A stretch of DNA of 64,000 nucleotides from Defluviicoccus sp. bin129 (GCA_002239065.1 MPNO01000009.1:36400-100399); one strand, 5' to 3'; positions 46,145 to 57,343 are shown, counted from the stretch's first letter. A program made the numbers and translations. Notes: generated from the letters alone by a model not told the origin.

Positions 46145-46959
46145 CAGGGGCGGTCGGCGGGAGGCGCCGCTTCCTCCGGCGCGCCCGGCTCCATGGTCAG
46201 GGGCTCGCCGAGCGCGTCGTGGCGGTGATCGTGCAGGTGGCGATAGACCGCCAGCGTGTCCGACAGATGCGGGCCGTAGAGCGAGATGAACCCGGGGTCG
46301 CGCAGCACCGCCTGGGGCCGGCCCGTGCAGCAGACATGCCCGTTGAGGCAGACCACCGTATCGGTGGCGGCCATCACCAGATGCAGGTCGTGCGAGACCA
46401 GCAGCACGCCGCAGCCATAGCGATCCCGGATCGTCGCGATCAACCGGTACAGCTCGCTCTGGCTGGTCAGGTCGACGCCCGCCAGCGGCTCGTCGAGCAC
46501 CAGCAGCCCCGGCTCGCGCAGCATCGCCCGGGCCAGCAGCACGCGCTGCAACTCCCCGCCCGAGAGGTCGGCCAGCGGGTCGTCGATGACCCCGCCCGCA
46601 CCCACCTCATCGAGCATCGCATCGAGCTTTTGGCGGGACGCCGGCGCACCCAGGGTGAGGAACCGCCGCACCGTCATCGGCATGATCGGATCGCGCAGGA
46701 TGTGCTGCGGCGTGTAGCCGATGCGCAGCCCGGGCGCGCGGACCACCTCCCCCGAATCCGGCCGGATTATGCCGAGGATCGCGCGGACCAGCGTCGACTT
46801 GCCGGCGCCGTTGAGCCCGACCAGGGTGACGATCTCGCCGGCATGGACGACAAGGTCTACGCGGTCCAGGACGGTCCGCCGTCCGAAGTTGAGCGACACG
46901 CCGCGCGCCGCGACCAAGGGCGGGGCGTGCAACGGATCGCCGGACGATGCGGAAATCAT
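46144..46959 (-). CDS. znuC: Zinc ABC transporter ATPase ZnuC, set 2
   Basis: A 271-residue ATPase with Walker A GLNGAGKST, signature LSGGELQRVLLARAM and Walker B LLVLDEPLAGVD. It is longer than set 1 and ends in a His-containing tail (RHLHDHRHDALGEP) typical of ZnuC. The tail may sense zinc. It is coupled to znuB set 2 by a 1-nt overlap. Confidence 0.92.
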   Translation of the reverse strand: MISASSGDPLHAPPLVAARGVSLNFGRRTVLDRVDLVVHAGEIVTLVGLNGAGKSTLVRAILGIIRPDSGEVVRAPGLRIGYTPQHILRDPIMPMTVRRFLTLGAPASRQKLDAMLDEVGAGGVIDDPLADLSGGELQRVLLARAMLREPGLLVLDEPLAGVDLTSQSELYRLIATIRDRYGCGVLLVSHDLHLVMAATDTVVCLNGHVCCTGRPQAVLRDPGFISLYGPHLSDTLAVYRHLHDHRHDALGEPLTMEPGAPEEAAPPADRP

Positions 46960-47004
46960 GGGGAAAACCTATCAGCGCGCGGTCCCGCGCGCCACGTCCG
47001 GGCC

Positions 47005-49611
47005 TCAGGCGGCGATCGACCTGTCCGACGGGCCCGTGTCGAAGGCGAGCCCGTCTCCGCCCCGGGCGACGCGCACGGTCTCCCCGTCCTTGACCTTGCC
47101 TTCGAGGATCAGGGTGGCGAGCGGGTTCTGCAGGCTGCGCTGGATCGCCCGCTTGAGCGGCCGCGCGCCATAGGCGGGATCGTAACCCTGCTCGGCGAGC
47201 CAGGCCTTCGCGTCCTCGGCCACGTCGAGCCCGATATTGCGGTCTTCCAGCAGCCCGGCGAGCCCGGCGAGCTGGATGTCGACGATCGCTTCCATGTGGT
47301 CGCGCCGGAGCCGGTGGAATATCAGCATCTCGTCCAGCCGGTTGAGGAATTCGGGCCGGAAGGCGGCGCGCGCGATCTCCATCACCCTGTCGCGCGAGTC
47401 CGCCGCGTCCTCGTCCTCCGCCCGCGCGGCCAGCACCTCGCTGCCCAGGTTGGAGGTGAGCACGATCAGCGTGTTGCGGAAATCCACCCGCCGCCCGTGG
47501 CCGTCGGTCAGGCGGCCCTCGTCGAGCACCTGGAGGAGGATGTTGAACACGTCGGAATGGGCTTTCTCGACCTCGTCGAACAACACCACCTGGTAGGGCC
47601 GCCGGCGCACCGCCTCGGTCAGCGACCCGCCTTCCTCGTACCCGACATAGCCCGGCGGCGCGCCGATCAGCCGGGCGACCGAGTGCTTTTCCATGAACTC
47701 CGACATGTCGATGCGGACCATCGCCGCCTCGTCGTCGAACAGGAACGCCGCCAGCGCCTTGGTGAGCTCGGTCTTGCCGACCCCGGTGGGGCCGAGGAAC
47801 AGGAACGAGCCGAGCGGGCGGTTGGGGTCCTGCAACCCGGCGCGGGCGCGGCGGACGGCATTGGCGATCGCGGCCACGGCATCCTCCTGGCCGACCACCC
47901 GGCGGGCGAGCGTCTCCTCCATCGCTATCAGCCGGTCGCGCTCGCCCTCCAGCATCTTGTCGACGGGAATACCCGTCCAGCGCGACACCACGGCGGCGAT
48001 ATCGCCGTCGGTGACCTCTTCCTTGAGCATCCGCCTGTCGCCGTTCCCGGGCTCCGCCTCGGCCTCCGCGAGGCCGCGCTCCAGCTCGGGGATCAGCCCG
48101 TAGGCGAGTTCGCCGGCGCGCGCGAGGTCGCCGCTCCGCTGCGCCGATTCGAGCTCCGACCGCGCCTGGTCGAGCCGTTCCTTCAGCTTCTGGCTCTCCG
48201 CGATCTTGTCCTTCTCGCGGGTCCACAGAGCGGTCAACCCGGTCGCCTGCTCCTCGAGCTCGGCCAGCTCGCGCTCCAGAACCGCCAGCCGCGCGCGCGC
48301 CGCCTCGTCGTTCTCCTTGCCCAGCGCCTCGCGCTCGATCTTGAGCTGGATGATGCGGCGGTCGAGCTCGTCGATCTCCTCGGGCTTGGAATCGACCGTC
48401 ATCCTGAGGCGGGACGAGGCCTCGTCCACCAGGTCGATCGCCTTGTCGGGGAGGAACCGTTCGGTGATGTAGCGGTTGGCGAGCGTCGCCGCGGCGACGA
48501 TGGCGCCGTCGGTGATCCGGATGCCGTGGTGAAGCTCGTATTTCTCCTTGAGCCCGCGCAGGATCGAGACCGTGTCGGCGACCGTGGGCTCGGTGACGAA
48601 GACCGACTGGAAGCGCCTGGCGAGCGCCGCGTCCTTCTCGACATGCTTGCGATGCTCGTCCAGCGTGGTCGCGCCGATGCAGTGCAGTTCGCCGCGCGCC
48701 AGCATCGGCTTGAGCATGTTGGACGCGTCCATCGCCCCTTCCGCCGCCCCCGCGCCGACCAAAGTGTGGAGTTCGTCGATGAAGACGATGATGGCGCCTT
48801 CCGCCGCCCTGATTTCCTCGAGCACCGCCTTCAGGCGCTCCTCGAACTCGCCGCGATACTTGGCGCCGGCCACCATGGCGCCGAGGTCGAGCGCCATCAG
48901 GCGCTTGTCGCGCAGCGGCTCCGGCACGTCCCCGTTGACGATCCGCTGGGCGAGGCCTTCGACGATCGCCGTCTTGCCGACGCCGGGCTCGCCGATCAGC
49001 ACCGGGTTGTTCTTGGTGCGCCGCGCCAGCACCTGGACGGTACGGCGGATCTCCTCGTCGCGCCCGATCACCGGGTCGAGCCTGCCCGACTCCGCCTGTT
49101 CGGTGAGGTCGGTCGCGTAGCGCTTGAGCGCGTCATAGGCCTGTTCGGCGGTGGCGCTGTCGGCGGCGCGGCCCTTGCGCAACCGCTCGATCGCGGCGTT
49201 GAGCGATTGCGGCGTCACGCCGCTCGCCCGCAGGATGTCGGCCGCGCTCGTGCCCTTCGCGAGCGCCGCGCCGAGCAGCAGGCGTTCGACCGTGACATAG
49301 CTGTCGCCGGCCTTGTCCGCGGCCTCCTGCGCCGCCGAGATGAGTCGCGACGCCTCGGTCGTCAAGTAGAGCTGGCCGTCCCCGCCCTCGACCCTGGGCA
49401 GCTTGTCGAGCGCTGCCTCGGTGCGCGCGAGCGCCTGCCCGGGATCGCCCCCGGCGGCCTGGATCAGCCCCGCGCACAGACCCTCGCGATCTTCCAGCAG
49501 GACCTTGAGAACATGTTCGGCGGCGAGGCGCTGGTGCAGGCGGGCGGCAGCCTGGGCCTGGGCCGCTTGCACGACCCCGCGCGCCCGTTCGGTGAAACGG
49601 TCGAAATCCAT
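47005..49611 (-). CDS. clpB: Disaggregase chaperone ClpB
   Basis: An 868-residue Hsp100 disaggregase working with DnaK. Order: Clp-N domain (1-145), first AAA+ module with GEPGVGKT (about 205-212), coiled-coil middle domain (about 400-520), second AAA+ with GPTGVGKTE (about 605-613), and C-terminal D2-small domain. The ATG at 49611 has GGAG 9 nt upstream; a TTG at 49620 is too close to it. I could not identify a clear sigma-32 promoter or CIRCE element. Confidence 0.97.
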   Translation of the reverse strand: MDFDRFTERARGVVQAAQAQAAARLHQRLAAEHVLKVLLEDREGLCAGLIQAAGGDPGQALARTEAALDKLPRVEGGDGQLYLTTEASRLISAAQEAADKAGDSYVTVERLLLGAALAKGTSAADILRASGVTPQSLNAAIERLRKGRAADSATAEQAYDALKRYATDLTEQAESGRLDPVIGRDEEIRRTVQVLARRTKNNPVLIGEPGVGKTAIVEGLAQRIVNGDVPEPLRDKRLMALDLGAMVAGAKYRGEFEERLKAVLEEIRAAEGAIIVFIDELHTLVGAGAAEGAMDASNMLKPMLARGELHCIGATTLDEHRKHVEKDAALARRFQSVFVTEPTVADTVSILRGLKEKYELHHGIRITDGAIVAAATLANRYITERFLPDKAIDLVDEASSRLRMTVDSKPEEIDELDRRIIQLKIEREALGKENDEAARARLAVLERELAELEEQATGLTALWTREKDKIAESQKLKERLDQARSELESAQRSGDLARAGELAYGLIPELERGLAEAEAEPGNGDRRMLKEEVTDGDIAAVVSRWTGIPVDKMLEGERDRLIAMEETLARRVVGQEDAVAAIANAVRRARAGLQDPNRPLGSFLFLGPTGVGKTELTKALAAFLFDDEAAMVRIDMSEFMEKHSVARLIGAPPGYVGYEEGGSLTEAVRRRPYQVVLFDEVEKAHSDVFNILLQVLDEGRLTDGHGRRVDFRNTLIVLTSNLGSEVLAARAEDEDAADSRDRVMEIARAAFRPEFLNRLDEMLIFHRLRRDHMEAIVDIQLAGLAGLLEDRNIGLDVAEDAKAWLAEQGYDPAYGARPLKRAIQRSLQNPLATLILEGKVKDGETVRVARGGDGLAFDTGPSDRSIAA

Positions 49612-49765
49612 CTGCTGCAACTCCGGTTACAGACATTGCATCTTGCGCCCCCTGCGACAGGCGGGCGTGTGAGCGGACCCCTCGGGCATCCGCTCGACAA
49701 TGACTATATGGAAACGCCGCGCAGACCCTGCAAGGCCCGCGATCCCGCGGAGGTGCGGCCGCGCG

Positions 49766-50209
49766 CTACTCCCGGGACTGCGGCTCCTGGGGCGGGGTTT
49801 CCGGCGCAGCCTGCGGCGACAGCCCGTTCTGGGGCGGCTGTTCGGCGTCCGCCGCGCTCCCGTTGGAGGCCTCGGCGACCGGCTGGCGCGGCTCGGCGCC
49901 GTTGCTGTCGGCCTTGGCTTCGTGCTGGGCGTTCTGGCGATGCCCCTGGGCGTTGCGGTCCTCGCCGCCGCCATTGGCCGTCATCACCCGGTAATAGTGC
50001 TCCGCGTGCTGAAAATAGCTTTCCGCCGTGATGCGGTCGCCCACGGAATGCGCGTCCCGCGCCAGCGCCAGGTATTTCTCCACCACCTGCTGGGCGTTAC
50101 CCCGAACCTTTACCTCGGGACCGTTGCTCTCGAAGGTCTGTGACCGGGGATGCGAATTCTTGCGTCCTGTACGGCCGCGCAAACGCTTCGGATTGGATCC
50201 TTGTCTCAT
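49766..50209 (-). CDS. DUF4167 domain protein
   Basis: A 147-residue protein with the DUF4167 N-terminus MRQGSNPKRLRGR and core NAQQVVEKYLALARDAHSVGDRITAESYFQHAEHYYRV, then a disordered Gln/Pro/Ala-rich tail. The family is found in alphaproteobacteria between prmC and clpB, exactly as here; the function is unknown and the basic start suggests nucleic-acid binding. ATG at 50209 is preferred over an upstream GTG by family similarity. Confidence 0.9.
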   Translation of the reverse strand: MRQGSNPKRLRGRTGRKNSHPRSQTFESNGPEVKVRGNAQQVVEKYLALARDAHSVGDRITAESYFQHAEHYYRVMTANGGGEDRNAQGHRQNAQHEAKADSNGAEPRQPVAEASNGSAADAEQPPQNGLSPQAAPETPPQEPQSRE

Positions 50210-50425
50210 GGGTCCCACTTCTCTGTTCGAGCGAATGTCGTTCCCTCAGCTTTTCGCCCGGTCGCACCTCAAGGGAGCGGCGTCTTTCGACCCGGGCGGC
50301 GTGCTGTGGGGGTGCGCCTGGTTGCGGCCTGCAGTCTCGAGCCTTCGGCTTGCTGCTGTGCCCGTCGTTCAGGCTAGACCGCGAGCCCCGTCATTCCAAC
50401 TATTATCTTGTCGACCCCATGTCGA

Positions 50426-51280
50426 TCAACCCCGCCATGCGAAGCCAAGGCAGCGGACGATACCGCCGAGATCGGCCTCGAGGGCGAATCGCTCGAGTCC
50501 CACCCCCGCCATGATGGCCTCGACGGCGTTTTCCTGGCCGGCGCCGATTTCGACAAAGGCGGCGCCGGGGGGCGCGAGCCGCCGGGCGATCGCCGGCGCC
50601 ATCCGGCGATAGGCGTCGAGCCCGTCCGCGCCGCCGTCGAGCGCCGTTCTCGGCTCCCAGCGCGCGACCTCGGGTTCCAGCCGGTCTATCGCGGCGCGCG
50701 GAATATAGGGCGGGTTGCAGAGGACCAGGTCGAAGGCGCCCGCGAGCCCGGAGTCCCAATCGGTGGGGAGGAAAGTCGCGCGCCGCGAAAGGCCGAGCGC
50801 CGCGGCATTGCGCGCCGCCGTGGCGACCGCCCCCGCCGAGATGTCCGTGCCGACGCCCGCCGCGCCCGGCAGTTCGCCGAGCACCGCGAGAAGCAGGCAT
50901 CCCGTGCCGGTCCCGAGGTCGAGCACCCGCAACGGCCCCGACCGGCCGGCGCACCAGCGAAGCGCCGCCGCGACCACCGTCTCGCTGTCGGGCCGCGGGT
51001 CGAGCGTGTCTTCGCCGACCGCGAATTCCAGGCTCCAGAACTCGCGTTTGCCGAGGATGCGCGACACCGGTTCGCGTTCGGCGCGGCGCGCGATCAAGCC
51101 ATCGAATCGTTGCGCCCGCGCGGCTGCGACCGGCGCGCCGGGCGCCCGGATCAGGGCTTCGGCGGGTTGGCCGAGGGCCGCCTGGAGCAGAAGCCGCGCC
51201 TCGCCGCGCGGCGCTGCGATGCCGGCGCTTTCCAGCCTGTGCCCGGCCTCGCGCAGCAGCGTTTCGACGGTGCGGCTCAA
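50426..51280 (-). CDS. prmC: Release factor glutamine methyltransferase PrmC
   Basis: PrmC (HemK) methylates the GGQ glutamine of release factors. The 284-residue protein has an N-terminal helical domain, SAM motif [15 protein letters not shown] and the substrate motif NPPYIPR. Its start overlaps the prfA stop by 4 nt, and prfA encodes its substrate. Confidence 0.96.
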   Translation of the reverse strand: MSRTVETLLREAGHRLESAGIAAPRGEARLLLQAALGQPAEALIRAPGAPVAAARAQRFDGLIARRAEREPVSRILGKREFWSLEFAVGEDTLDPRPDSETVVAAALRWCAGRSGPLRVLDLGTGTGCLLLAVLGELPGAAGVGTDISAGAVATAARNAAALGLSRRATFLPTDWDSGLAGAFDLVLCNPPYIPRAAIDRLEPEVARWEPRTALDGGADGLDAYRRMAPAIARRLAPPGAAFVEIGAGQENAVEAIMAGVGLERFALEADLGGIVRCLGFAWRG

Positions 51281-52353
51281 GAGATCTCGGCGAGCCGCGC
51301 CGCCTGATCGTGGGTGGTGAGCGCGTCGATCACCTCGTCCAGCGCCTCGCCGGCGAGAATGCGGTCGAGCTTGTGCAGGGTGAGGCCGATGCGGTGGTCG
51401 GTGACCCGGCCCTGCGGAAAGTTGTAGGTCCGGATCCGTTCCGACCGGTCGCCGGAGCCCACCTGGGACTTGCGCTCGGCCGCGCGTTCGGCGTCCCGCG
51501 CCGCGCGTTCGGCCTGATAGAGCCTGGCGCGCAGCACCTTCATGGCCTTGGCACGGTTCTTGTGCTGCGATTTCTCGTCCTGCTGCGAAACCACGATTCC
51601 GGTCGGAACATGGGTGATCCGCACGGCGCTGTCGGTGGTATTGACCGACTGGCCGCCGGGACCCGAGGCGCGGAACACGTCGATCCGCAGGTCGCGCTCG
51701 TCGATCGCGACGTCGACCTCCTCGGCCTCGGGCAGCACGGCGACGGTGGCGGCCGAAGTGTGGATGCGCCCGCTCGACTCGGTCTCCGGGACGCGCTGGA
51801 CACGATGCACCCCCGATTCGAACTTCAACCGGGCGAAAACGCCGCCGCCGGAAATCTCGGCGATCGCCTCCTTGAACCCGCCGATCCCGGTCTCGGTCGC
51901 CTGCATCAGCGCGAGACGCCAGCCGCGCAGCTCGGCATAGCGCTGATACATGCGGAACAGATCGGCCGCGAACAGCGCCGCCTCGTCGCCGCCCGTGCCG
52001 GCGCGGATTTCGAGGATCGCGTTCTTCTCGTCCGCCGCATCCCTAGGGAGCAGCAGGACTTTCAGCCGGTGTTCGTGCCCGGCGATGGTCTCCCTGAGGG
52101 CCGGCAGCTCGTCCTGCGCCAAAGCACGCATTTCGGCGTCTCCGCCCGCGTCGGCCATGATCTCCTCCAGCCCCTCCGCTTCGCGCTCCGCCGCGCGCAG
52201 CGCCCGGATCGCCTCGACCACCGGGGCCAGGTCGGAATATTCCTTGGAGGCCCGCACGAAGGCCTGGGTGTCCTCGTAGTCCTGGACGCTCATCTGCGCC
52301 GCCAGCTCCTCGTGGCGCTGCAGGAGCTGGTCGAGCTTCTCGTTCATCTCCAC
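51277..52353 (-). CDS. prfA: Peptide chain release factor 1
   Basis: RF1 terminates translation at UAA and UAG. The 358-residue protein contains the GGQ loop [14 protein letters not shown], the codon-recognition region around [13 protein letters not shown], and the C-terminal [18 protein letters not shown] use GTG 52353; an ATG 6 nt later has no room for a ribosome site. It lies 16 nt after hisS. Confidence 0.96.
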   Translation of the reverse strand: MEMNEKLDQLLQRHEELAAQMSVQDYEDTQAFVRASKEYSDLAPVVEAIRALRAAEREAEGLEEIMADAGGDAEMRALAQDELPALRETIAGHEHRLKVLLLPRDAADEKNAILEIRAGTGGDEAALFAADLFRMYQRYAELRGWRLALMQATETGIGGFKEAIAEISGGGVFARLKFESGVHRVQRVPETESSGRIHTSAATVAVLPEAEEVDVAIDERDLRIDVFRASGPGGQSVNTTDSAVRITHVPTGIVVSQQDEKSQHKNRAKAMKVLRARLYQAERAARDAERAAERKSQVGSGDRSERIRTYNFPQGRVTDHRIGLTLHKLDRILAGEALDEVIDALTTHDQAARLAEIS

Positions 52354-52369
52354 GGGCGGCCCCGCCGGT

Positions 52370-53614
52370 TCACGAGAGTCCCGCCAGCCGGTCGGCGAGG
52401 GCGGCGAGGGGAACCTCGTCCTGGGCTCCGCTGTCGAGGTCCCTCACCGTCGCCATGTCCCGGGCGAGCTCGTCCTCGCCGAGGATGACCGCGGCGCGCG
52501 CGTTGACCCGATCCGCGCGGCTCAGCCGGCGGCTGAGATTGCCGCGATAGCCGAGCTCGATGGCGAACCCGGCGCGACGCAGCCGGTCGGCGAGGACCAG
52601 GGTCTCCGCCTCCGCCCTCGGACCGATGGGGATCAGCGCGATCGGCCGCGGCGGCGGCTCCGGCGCGCCGGCCAGCATCGACAGCCGCTCGATTCCGCCG
52701 GCCCAGCCGACTCCCGGGGTTTCCGGCCCTCCCATCTGGCCGACCAGCCCGTCATAGCGTCCGCCGGCGATGACCGCGCCCTGTGCGCCGAGCGCGTCGG
52801 TGGTGAATTCGAACGCCGTATGGCAGTAGTAATCGAGCCCGCGAACCAGGCGAGGATTGACCGCGTAGGCGATCCCGAGACGGTCGAGCCCGTCCCGGAC
52901 GGATGCGAAGAAATCGGCGGATTCCGCGTCCAGGCTGTCGCCCAGCGTCGGGGCTCCGGCGATGGCGGCGCGGTCGCCCGGGTTCTTGGAGTCGAGGATA
53001 CGCAGCGGGTTGCGCGCGAGGCGGTCGAGGCTGTCCCGCGACAATTCGCCGCGCCGCGCCTCGAAGTAGTCGACCAGCAGCTCGCGGTATGCTGCCCGGC
53101 TCGCCGCGTTGCCGAGCGTGTTGAGCTCGAGCGTCACCTGTCCGGAGACGCCGAGCGCGTCCAGCGTCGCCGCCCCCAGCGCAATCGCCTCGATGTCGCC
53201 GAGCGGCTCCGCGACCCCGAGCAATTCGACGCCGATCTGGTGAAACTGGCGCAGCCGGCCCTTCTGCGGACGCTCGTAGCGGAACATCGGGCCGGCATAG
53301 AAGTACTTGAGCGGCATGTGCTGGGCGAGCCCGCCCGAAATGACCGCGCGCGCGACCCCGGCGGTGCCTTCGGGGCGCAGCGTGATTTCCGCGCCGCTGC
53401 GGTCCGCGAAGGTGTACATCTCCTTGGTCACGATGTCGGAGGTGTCGCCGAGGGTACGCTTGAACACCTCGGAGAACTCGAAGATCGGCGTCGCCATCTC
53501 GTGATAGCCGTAGCGCTCCGCCACCCCGCGCGCGGCATCCGCCACGCGCCGGAAGGCGCGAGCCTGCTCGGGCAGGAGGTCGTGGGTCCCGCGAACCGGC
53601 TGTAGTCTGGCCAT
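52370..53614 (-). CDS. hisS: Histidyl-tRNA synthetase
   Basis: A 414-residue class II synthetase. Motif 2 is [16 protein letters not shown], the histidine loops are [15 protein letters not shown] and GGRYDGL, and an anticodon-binding domain is at the C-terminus. It forms hisS-prfA-prmC with short gaps. Confidence 0.97.
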   Translation of the reverse strand: MARLQPVRGTHDLLPEQARAFRRVADAARGVAERYGYHEMATPIFEFSEVFKRTLGDTSDIVTKEMYTFADRSGAEITLRPEGTAGVARAVISGGLAQHMPLKYFYAGPMFRYERPQKGRLRQFHQIGVELLGVAEPLGDIEAIALGAATLDALGVSGQVTLELNTLGNAASRAAYRELLVDYFEARRGELSRDSLDRLARNPLRILDSKNPGDRAAIAGAPTLGDSLDAESADFFASVRDGLDRLGIAYAVNPRLVRGLDYYCHTAFEFTTDALGAQGAVIAGGRYDGLVGQMGGPETPGVGWAGGIERLSMLAGAPEPPPRPIALIPIGPRAEAETLVLADRLRRAGFAIELGYRGNLSRRLSRADRVNARAAVILGEDELARDMATVRDLDSGAQDEVPLAALADRLAGLS

Positions 53615-53640
53615 GGCGGCTTGCGGCGGTCAGGTCGCAG

Positions 53641-53661
53641 CCGGGCGCGGACCGCGCCCGG
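53641..53661. repeat. Perfect 21-nt palindrome upstream of hisS
   Basis: Ten bases CCGGGCGCGG, one central A, then the exact inverted copy. It lies 27 nt before the hisS start and could form a stable hairpin in the leader. It has no T-run on the downstream side for either strand, so it is not a standard terminator. It may stop readthrough from the rodZ-like gene, or do nothing. Confidence 0.45.
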
Positions 53662-53761
53662 AAAATGCGGTGGTTCGCTGTGTCATCTGCCGCGCCTCGC
53701 GCTCTCGGATTGGCGCCTTATAGCGCAGATCGACGAACCGCAAAAACCGACTCCGCCGCGC

Positions 53762-54892
53762 CTAGCGCCGCAGGCCGTCGAGTTCGATATCGCGCATTAC
53801 CGCGCCCGGGGGGCCGAGCGGCGGCATCGCCTGCCCGTCGACCAGCACCTCCAGGCCGCCGGCATTTCCGGTGACCAGCGTAAGGCCCTGCTGCTGCGGT
53901 ACGGCGTAGCTCTGACCTTGCCGAAGCAGGCCCGAATAAAGCGGCGGCGCGGTGCCCGACCGGATCTCGATCCAGCTGTCCGTCACCGCGCGCAGTACGA
54001 GGCCGCCGGGGACGGCCGCTGCGGCATCCGCCGGTCCCGTGCCGTCGCCCGCTTGTTCGTCGATCGCCGGGGGCGGTGCGGGCGGTCCGGGCAGTGCGGC
54101 CGCCACTGCCTGTGCCGGGGATTCGGGCTCCGCCTCCCCTGCCTCGGCTGCGTCCGCCGTCTCCGGTGCGGCCGGGTCGCCGGATCCGGGAGGCTCGGAC
54201 GGGGAGACCGGTTGCGGGCCCGGTTCTGTCGTCGCGGTTGCGCCGGCCGGGGGCGCGGCCTGGAGATCCGGCTCGGGCGGCGGCGAGGGCTCTCGTATCG
54301 CCACGACCGTCGCTTCGGCCTCGATGCCGCTGGAGTCATCGCCGGCGCGGGCGCTCGGTTGGGGCGTCGGCGGCGACTCTTCCCTGGCCGGGCCGGCGGG
54401 CGGCGGGTCGGCGCCTCCCGCACCGGGCTCCTCGTCGAGCAAGCTGGCGAACCGCTCCGGCAGCGCCGCGACCCGTTCCATCGGATCGCCCTCGGTATTC
54501 GCCATGAAGTACCAGACGCCGTAGACCGCGATCGCGAGCAGAGCCGCCAGCAGCAGCACCGACCGGGTGGGAAGATGCCCCTCGTCGACGGGGGAGAACA
54601 CCTGCAGCTCGCTGCGATCCGCGGTGCCGGCACGCGCGGTACGGAGGCGTTCCGCCAACTCCGCCCCGTCGAGACCGAGATAGTTGGCGTAGGTTCGCAG
54701 GAACCCGGTCTGGTAGGCGAGGCCCGGAAGGTCTTCGAATCGCCCGGCTTCGATCGCCTCGATATAGACCTGCCGGATGCGCAGGTCGCGCGCGACATGG
54801 GTCACGTCCCGTCCGAGGACGATCCTTGCTTCGCGCAGGCTCGCGCCGACCTCGGCTGGCTCGAAACCCAGCGAAATCTCCTCATCGAACAT
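53762..54892 (-). CDS. RodZ-like helix-turn-helix membrane protein (DUF4115)
   Basis: A 376-residue protein: an N-terminal XRE-like HTH (VGASLREARIVLGRDVTHVARDLRI, IEAIEAGRFEDLPGLAYQTGFLRTYANYLGLD), one membrane span (SVLLLAALLAIAVYGVWYF, about residues 120-138), a long Pro/Ala/Glu-rich periplasmic linker and a DUF4115 domain (VTDSWIEIRSG, LRQGQSYAVP). This is the RodZ layout, linking MreB to cell-shape control. The ATG at 54892 starts directly before the domain. Confidence 0.88.
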   Translation of the reverse strand: MFDEEISLGFEPAEVGASLREARIVLGRDVTHVARDLRIRQVYIEAIEAGRFEDLPGLAYQTGFLRTYANYLGLDGAELAERLRTARAGTADRSELQVFSPVDEGHLPTRSVLLLAALLAIAVYGVWYFMANTEGDPMERVAALPERFASLLDEEPGAGGADPPPAGPAREESPPTPQPSARAGDDSSGIEAEATVVAIREPSPPPEPDLQAAPPAGATATTEPGPQPVSPSEPPGSGDPAAPETADAAEAGEAEPESPAQAVAAALPGPPAPPPAIDEQAGDGTGPADAAAAVPGGLVLRAVTDSWIEIRSGTAPPLYSGLLRQGQSYAVPQQQGLTLVTGNAGGLEVLVDGQAMPPLGPPGAVMRDIELDGLRR

Positions 54893-55057
54893 TTCGCGGC
54901 CGGCTCTCGCGATGGGTCCACCTCCACGCATGCCGTCGACGCCGCCCGCCGGGCCGCAGCGCTCACCCCGATGCGATCCCATGCGGATACGGCATCTCAG
55001 TATAGCGATGCGAGGCCGCGTTGAAAGACATGGATTCGGCTCGCCGGTGGCCGGATC

Positions 55058-57343
55058 TCACAGCTCCGCGAGCTCGATGCCGTGATCGATGGCGTAGTCC
55101 CGCAGGCGCTCCCGGATGCTGTGATCGGGCAGGCTCAGGAGCGTCTTCATGAAACCGGCGAGCGCGCCGGCGTCGAGGCCGTTGACCATCGTCTTGACCG
55201 CTCCGAGGGTGCCCGCCGGCGCGGACAGGCTGCGGAACCCGACGCCGATCAGCGCCATCGCCTCGATCGGGCGGCCGGCCATCTCGCCGCACAGGGAAAC
55301 CGCCACGCGGTTCTCGGAGCATCGGCGCGCCAGGTTCTCCAGCACCGAGAGCAGGCCCGGAGAAAGCACGTCATAGCGGTCCGCCACGAGGGGATTGCCG
55401 CGGTCGACGGCAAAGAGAAACTGGAACAGGTCGTTGCTGCCGACCGACAGGAAGTCGACCTGGGGCAGGAGCGAATCCAGCTGCCACATCAGGCTCGGCA
55501 CCTCCAGCATCGCGCCGACCTCGAGCGGTTCCGGCATGCGCCGGCCGCGGCTCTTCGCCCGCTCGATTTCGAGGTCGAGTATGGCGCGCGCCGCCTCGAA
55601 CTCCGCGACCTCGGCGATCATCGGGAACATGACGCTCAGCGGGCGTCCGTCGCATGCCACGATGAGGGCGCGGAGCTGCTGGCGCAGCATGCTCGGCCGG
55701 TCGAGCGCGACCCGGATCGAACGCCAGCCCATCGCCGGGTTCTGGTCGGCGGAATCGCGGAAATAGGGGAGCTGCTTGTCGCCGCCGATATCGAGCGTGC
55801 GGAACCTGACCGGCCGTCCCGCGGCGCCTTCGAGCACCCGGCGATAGAGGTCGGTCTGTGCCTCGACGCCGGGTAGCTCGGACTCCAGCATGAACGGGAT
55901 CTCGGTACGGTAGAGCCCGACACCGTCCGCCCCGCTCGCCTCCAGCGACTGCAGATCCATCAACAGCCCGGCGTTGACGTTGAGGCTGACACACACCCCG
56001 TCCTTGGTGACGGCCGGTTCGTCCCGCTTGGCGCTGTAAGCCGCGAGCCGGCGCTGGCGCACGGAGAAATACTCCGCCACCGTCTGCTGGATATCTTCCC
56101 CCGGCCGGACATAGACCTGGGAATGGTCTCCGTCCACGATCACCGGATCCATCGGGTCGACCTGCGACAGCGCCCCCTTGACCCGGCCCACCACCGGGAT
56201 GTCGAGCGCCCGGGCGACGATGGCGACATGCGAATTGGCCGAGCCCTCTTCCAGGATCAGGGCCTTGAGCCGCTTGGGCGCATAGTCGAGGAGCTCCGCC
56301 GGGCCGATCGAATGGGCGACCAGCACCAGCGCCTCCGGCTGCTCCGCGAGATGCGCGGTGCGGACGTCGCCGGTCAGGTGGTGCAGCATCCGGTATGCCA
56401 GGTCCTCGAGGTCCGCCATCCGCTCGCGGAGATAGGGGTCGGTGATCTGGCGCATCCGGGCGCGGGTGTCGTCGAGCACCTTTTGCACGGCGGCCTCGGC
56501 GGTCAGACCGCCGTCGATCGCCTCGCGGATCCGGCGCAGCCAGCCCCGGTCCTCGGCGAACTTGCGATAGGCCCGGAGCACGTCCCGGTGCTCGCCAGGC
56601 CGGCCGAGCGCATCGAGCGTCAGCATGTCGTCGAGTTCGCTGTGCATCGAAGACAGGGCTTCCGCGAGCCGTCGGTGCTCGGCCGCCGGGTCGTCAGCGA
56701 CGAGCTGGGGGATGCTGACCCGCGGGGTGTGGTGCACGGCCTCCCCGGTGGCGAGGCCTCCGTTGATCCGGACACCTTCGAGACGGATGGCGAGAACCGC
56801 GTTACCCTGCGCCGGCGCGGTCTCCACCGGGCTGACCAGCCCGCCCGAGGCGATCAGCTCGGCGATGATGACGGCGATCACCTCGAGCGTTTCGGCCTCC
56901 TCGTCGCTGTAATGCCGTTGCGCCCGGTTCTGCACCACCAGGACGCCGCGCACCCGCCCGCCGCGCAGGACCGGCACGCCGAGCAGGGAGTGGAAGGCCT
57001 CTTCCCCGGTCTCCGGCCGGTAGCTGAATTGCGGGTGGCTCTGGGCATCGGGAAGGTTGAGGGGGCGCGCGCGTGCCGCGACCTCGCCGACCAGCCCTTC
57101 GCCCACCCGGAGCCGGGTCAGGTGAACGGCCGTCGGGTTCAGGCCTTCGGTCGCGAACAGCTCGAGCGTTTCGCCGGCGCGCATCACGTAGATCGAGCAG
57201 ACCTCGGCGACCATTTCCGCCGCCACCACCTTGACGATCTCGTCGAGGCGTTCCTGCGCCGAGCCGTCCCCCGCCATGATCGTCCGGAGGCGGCGGAGAG
57301 CCCGGCGATGTCCGCCAATGCCGGTCTGCGCCATCGAGGTCAT
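55058..57343 (-). CDS. ptsP: PEP-protein phosphotransferase EI-Ntr (PtsP)
   Basis: A 761-residue enzyme I of the nitrogen PTS. An N-terminal GAF sensor (about 20-165) precedes the PTS-EI N-domain, the phospho-His region EGSANSHVAIVARALDIPVVG (His near 372) and the PEP-binding barrel with RTLDIGGDKQLPYF and SLCGEMAG. It phosphorylates NPr and regulates K+/nitrogen/carbon responses. Its start overlaps the NPD-family stop by 4 nt. Confidence 0.95.
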   Translation of the reverse strand: MTSMAQTGIGGHRRALRRLRTIMAGDGSAQERLDEIVKVVAAEMVAEVCSIYVMRAGETLELFATEGLNPTAVHLTRLRVGEGLVGEVAARARPLNLPDAQSHPQFSYRPETGEEAFHSLLGVPVLRGGRVRGVLVVQNRAQRHYSDEEAETLEVIAVIIAELIASGGLVSPVETAPAQGNAVLAIRLEGVRINGGLATGEAVHHTPRVSIPQLVADDPAAEHRRLAEALSSMHSELDDMLTLDALGRPGEHRDVLRAYRKFAEDRGWLRRIREAIDGGLTAEAAVQKVLDDTRARMRQITDPYLRERMADLEDLAYRMLHHLTGDVRTAHLAEQPEALVLVAHSIGPAELLDYAPKRLKALILEEGSANSHVAIVARALDIPVVGRVKGALSQVDPMDPVIVDGDHSQVYVRPGEDIQQTVAEYFSVRQRRLAAYSAKRDEPAVTKDGVCVSLNVNAGLLMDLQSLEASGADGVGLYRTEIPFMLESELPGVEAQTDLYRRVLEGAAGRPVRFRTLDIGGDKQLPYFRDSADQNPAMGWRSIRVALDRPSMLRQQLRALIVACDGRPLSVMFPMIAEVAEFEAARAILDLEIERAKSRGRRMPEPLEVGAMLEVPSLMWQLDSLLPQVDFLSVGSNDLFQFLFAVDRGNPLVADRYDVLSPGLLSVLENLARRCSENRVAVSLCGEMAGRPIEAMALIGVGFRSLSAPAGTLGAVKTMVNGLDAGALAGFMKTLLSLPDHSIRERLRDYAIDHGIELAEL

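Noticed and set aside
49612..49765. Sigma-32 promoter or CIRCE element upstream of clpB
   Set aside because: No sequence with acceptable -35/-10 spacing or the CIRCE inverted repeat was seen.
46219..50031. 1,270-residue open frame on the plus strand
   Set aside because: Antisense to znuC set 2, clpB and DUF4167; low-complexity composition typical of GC-rich shadows.
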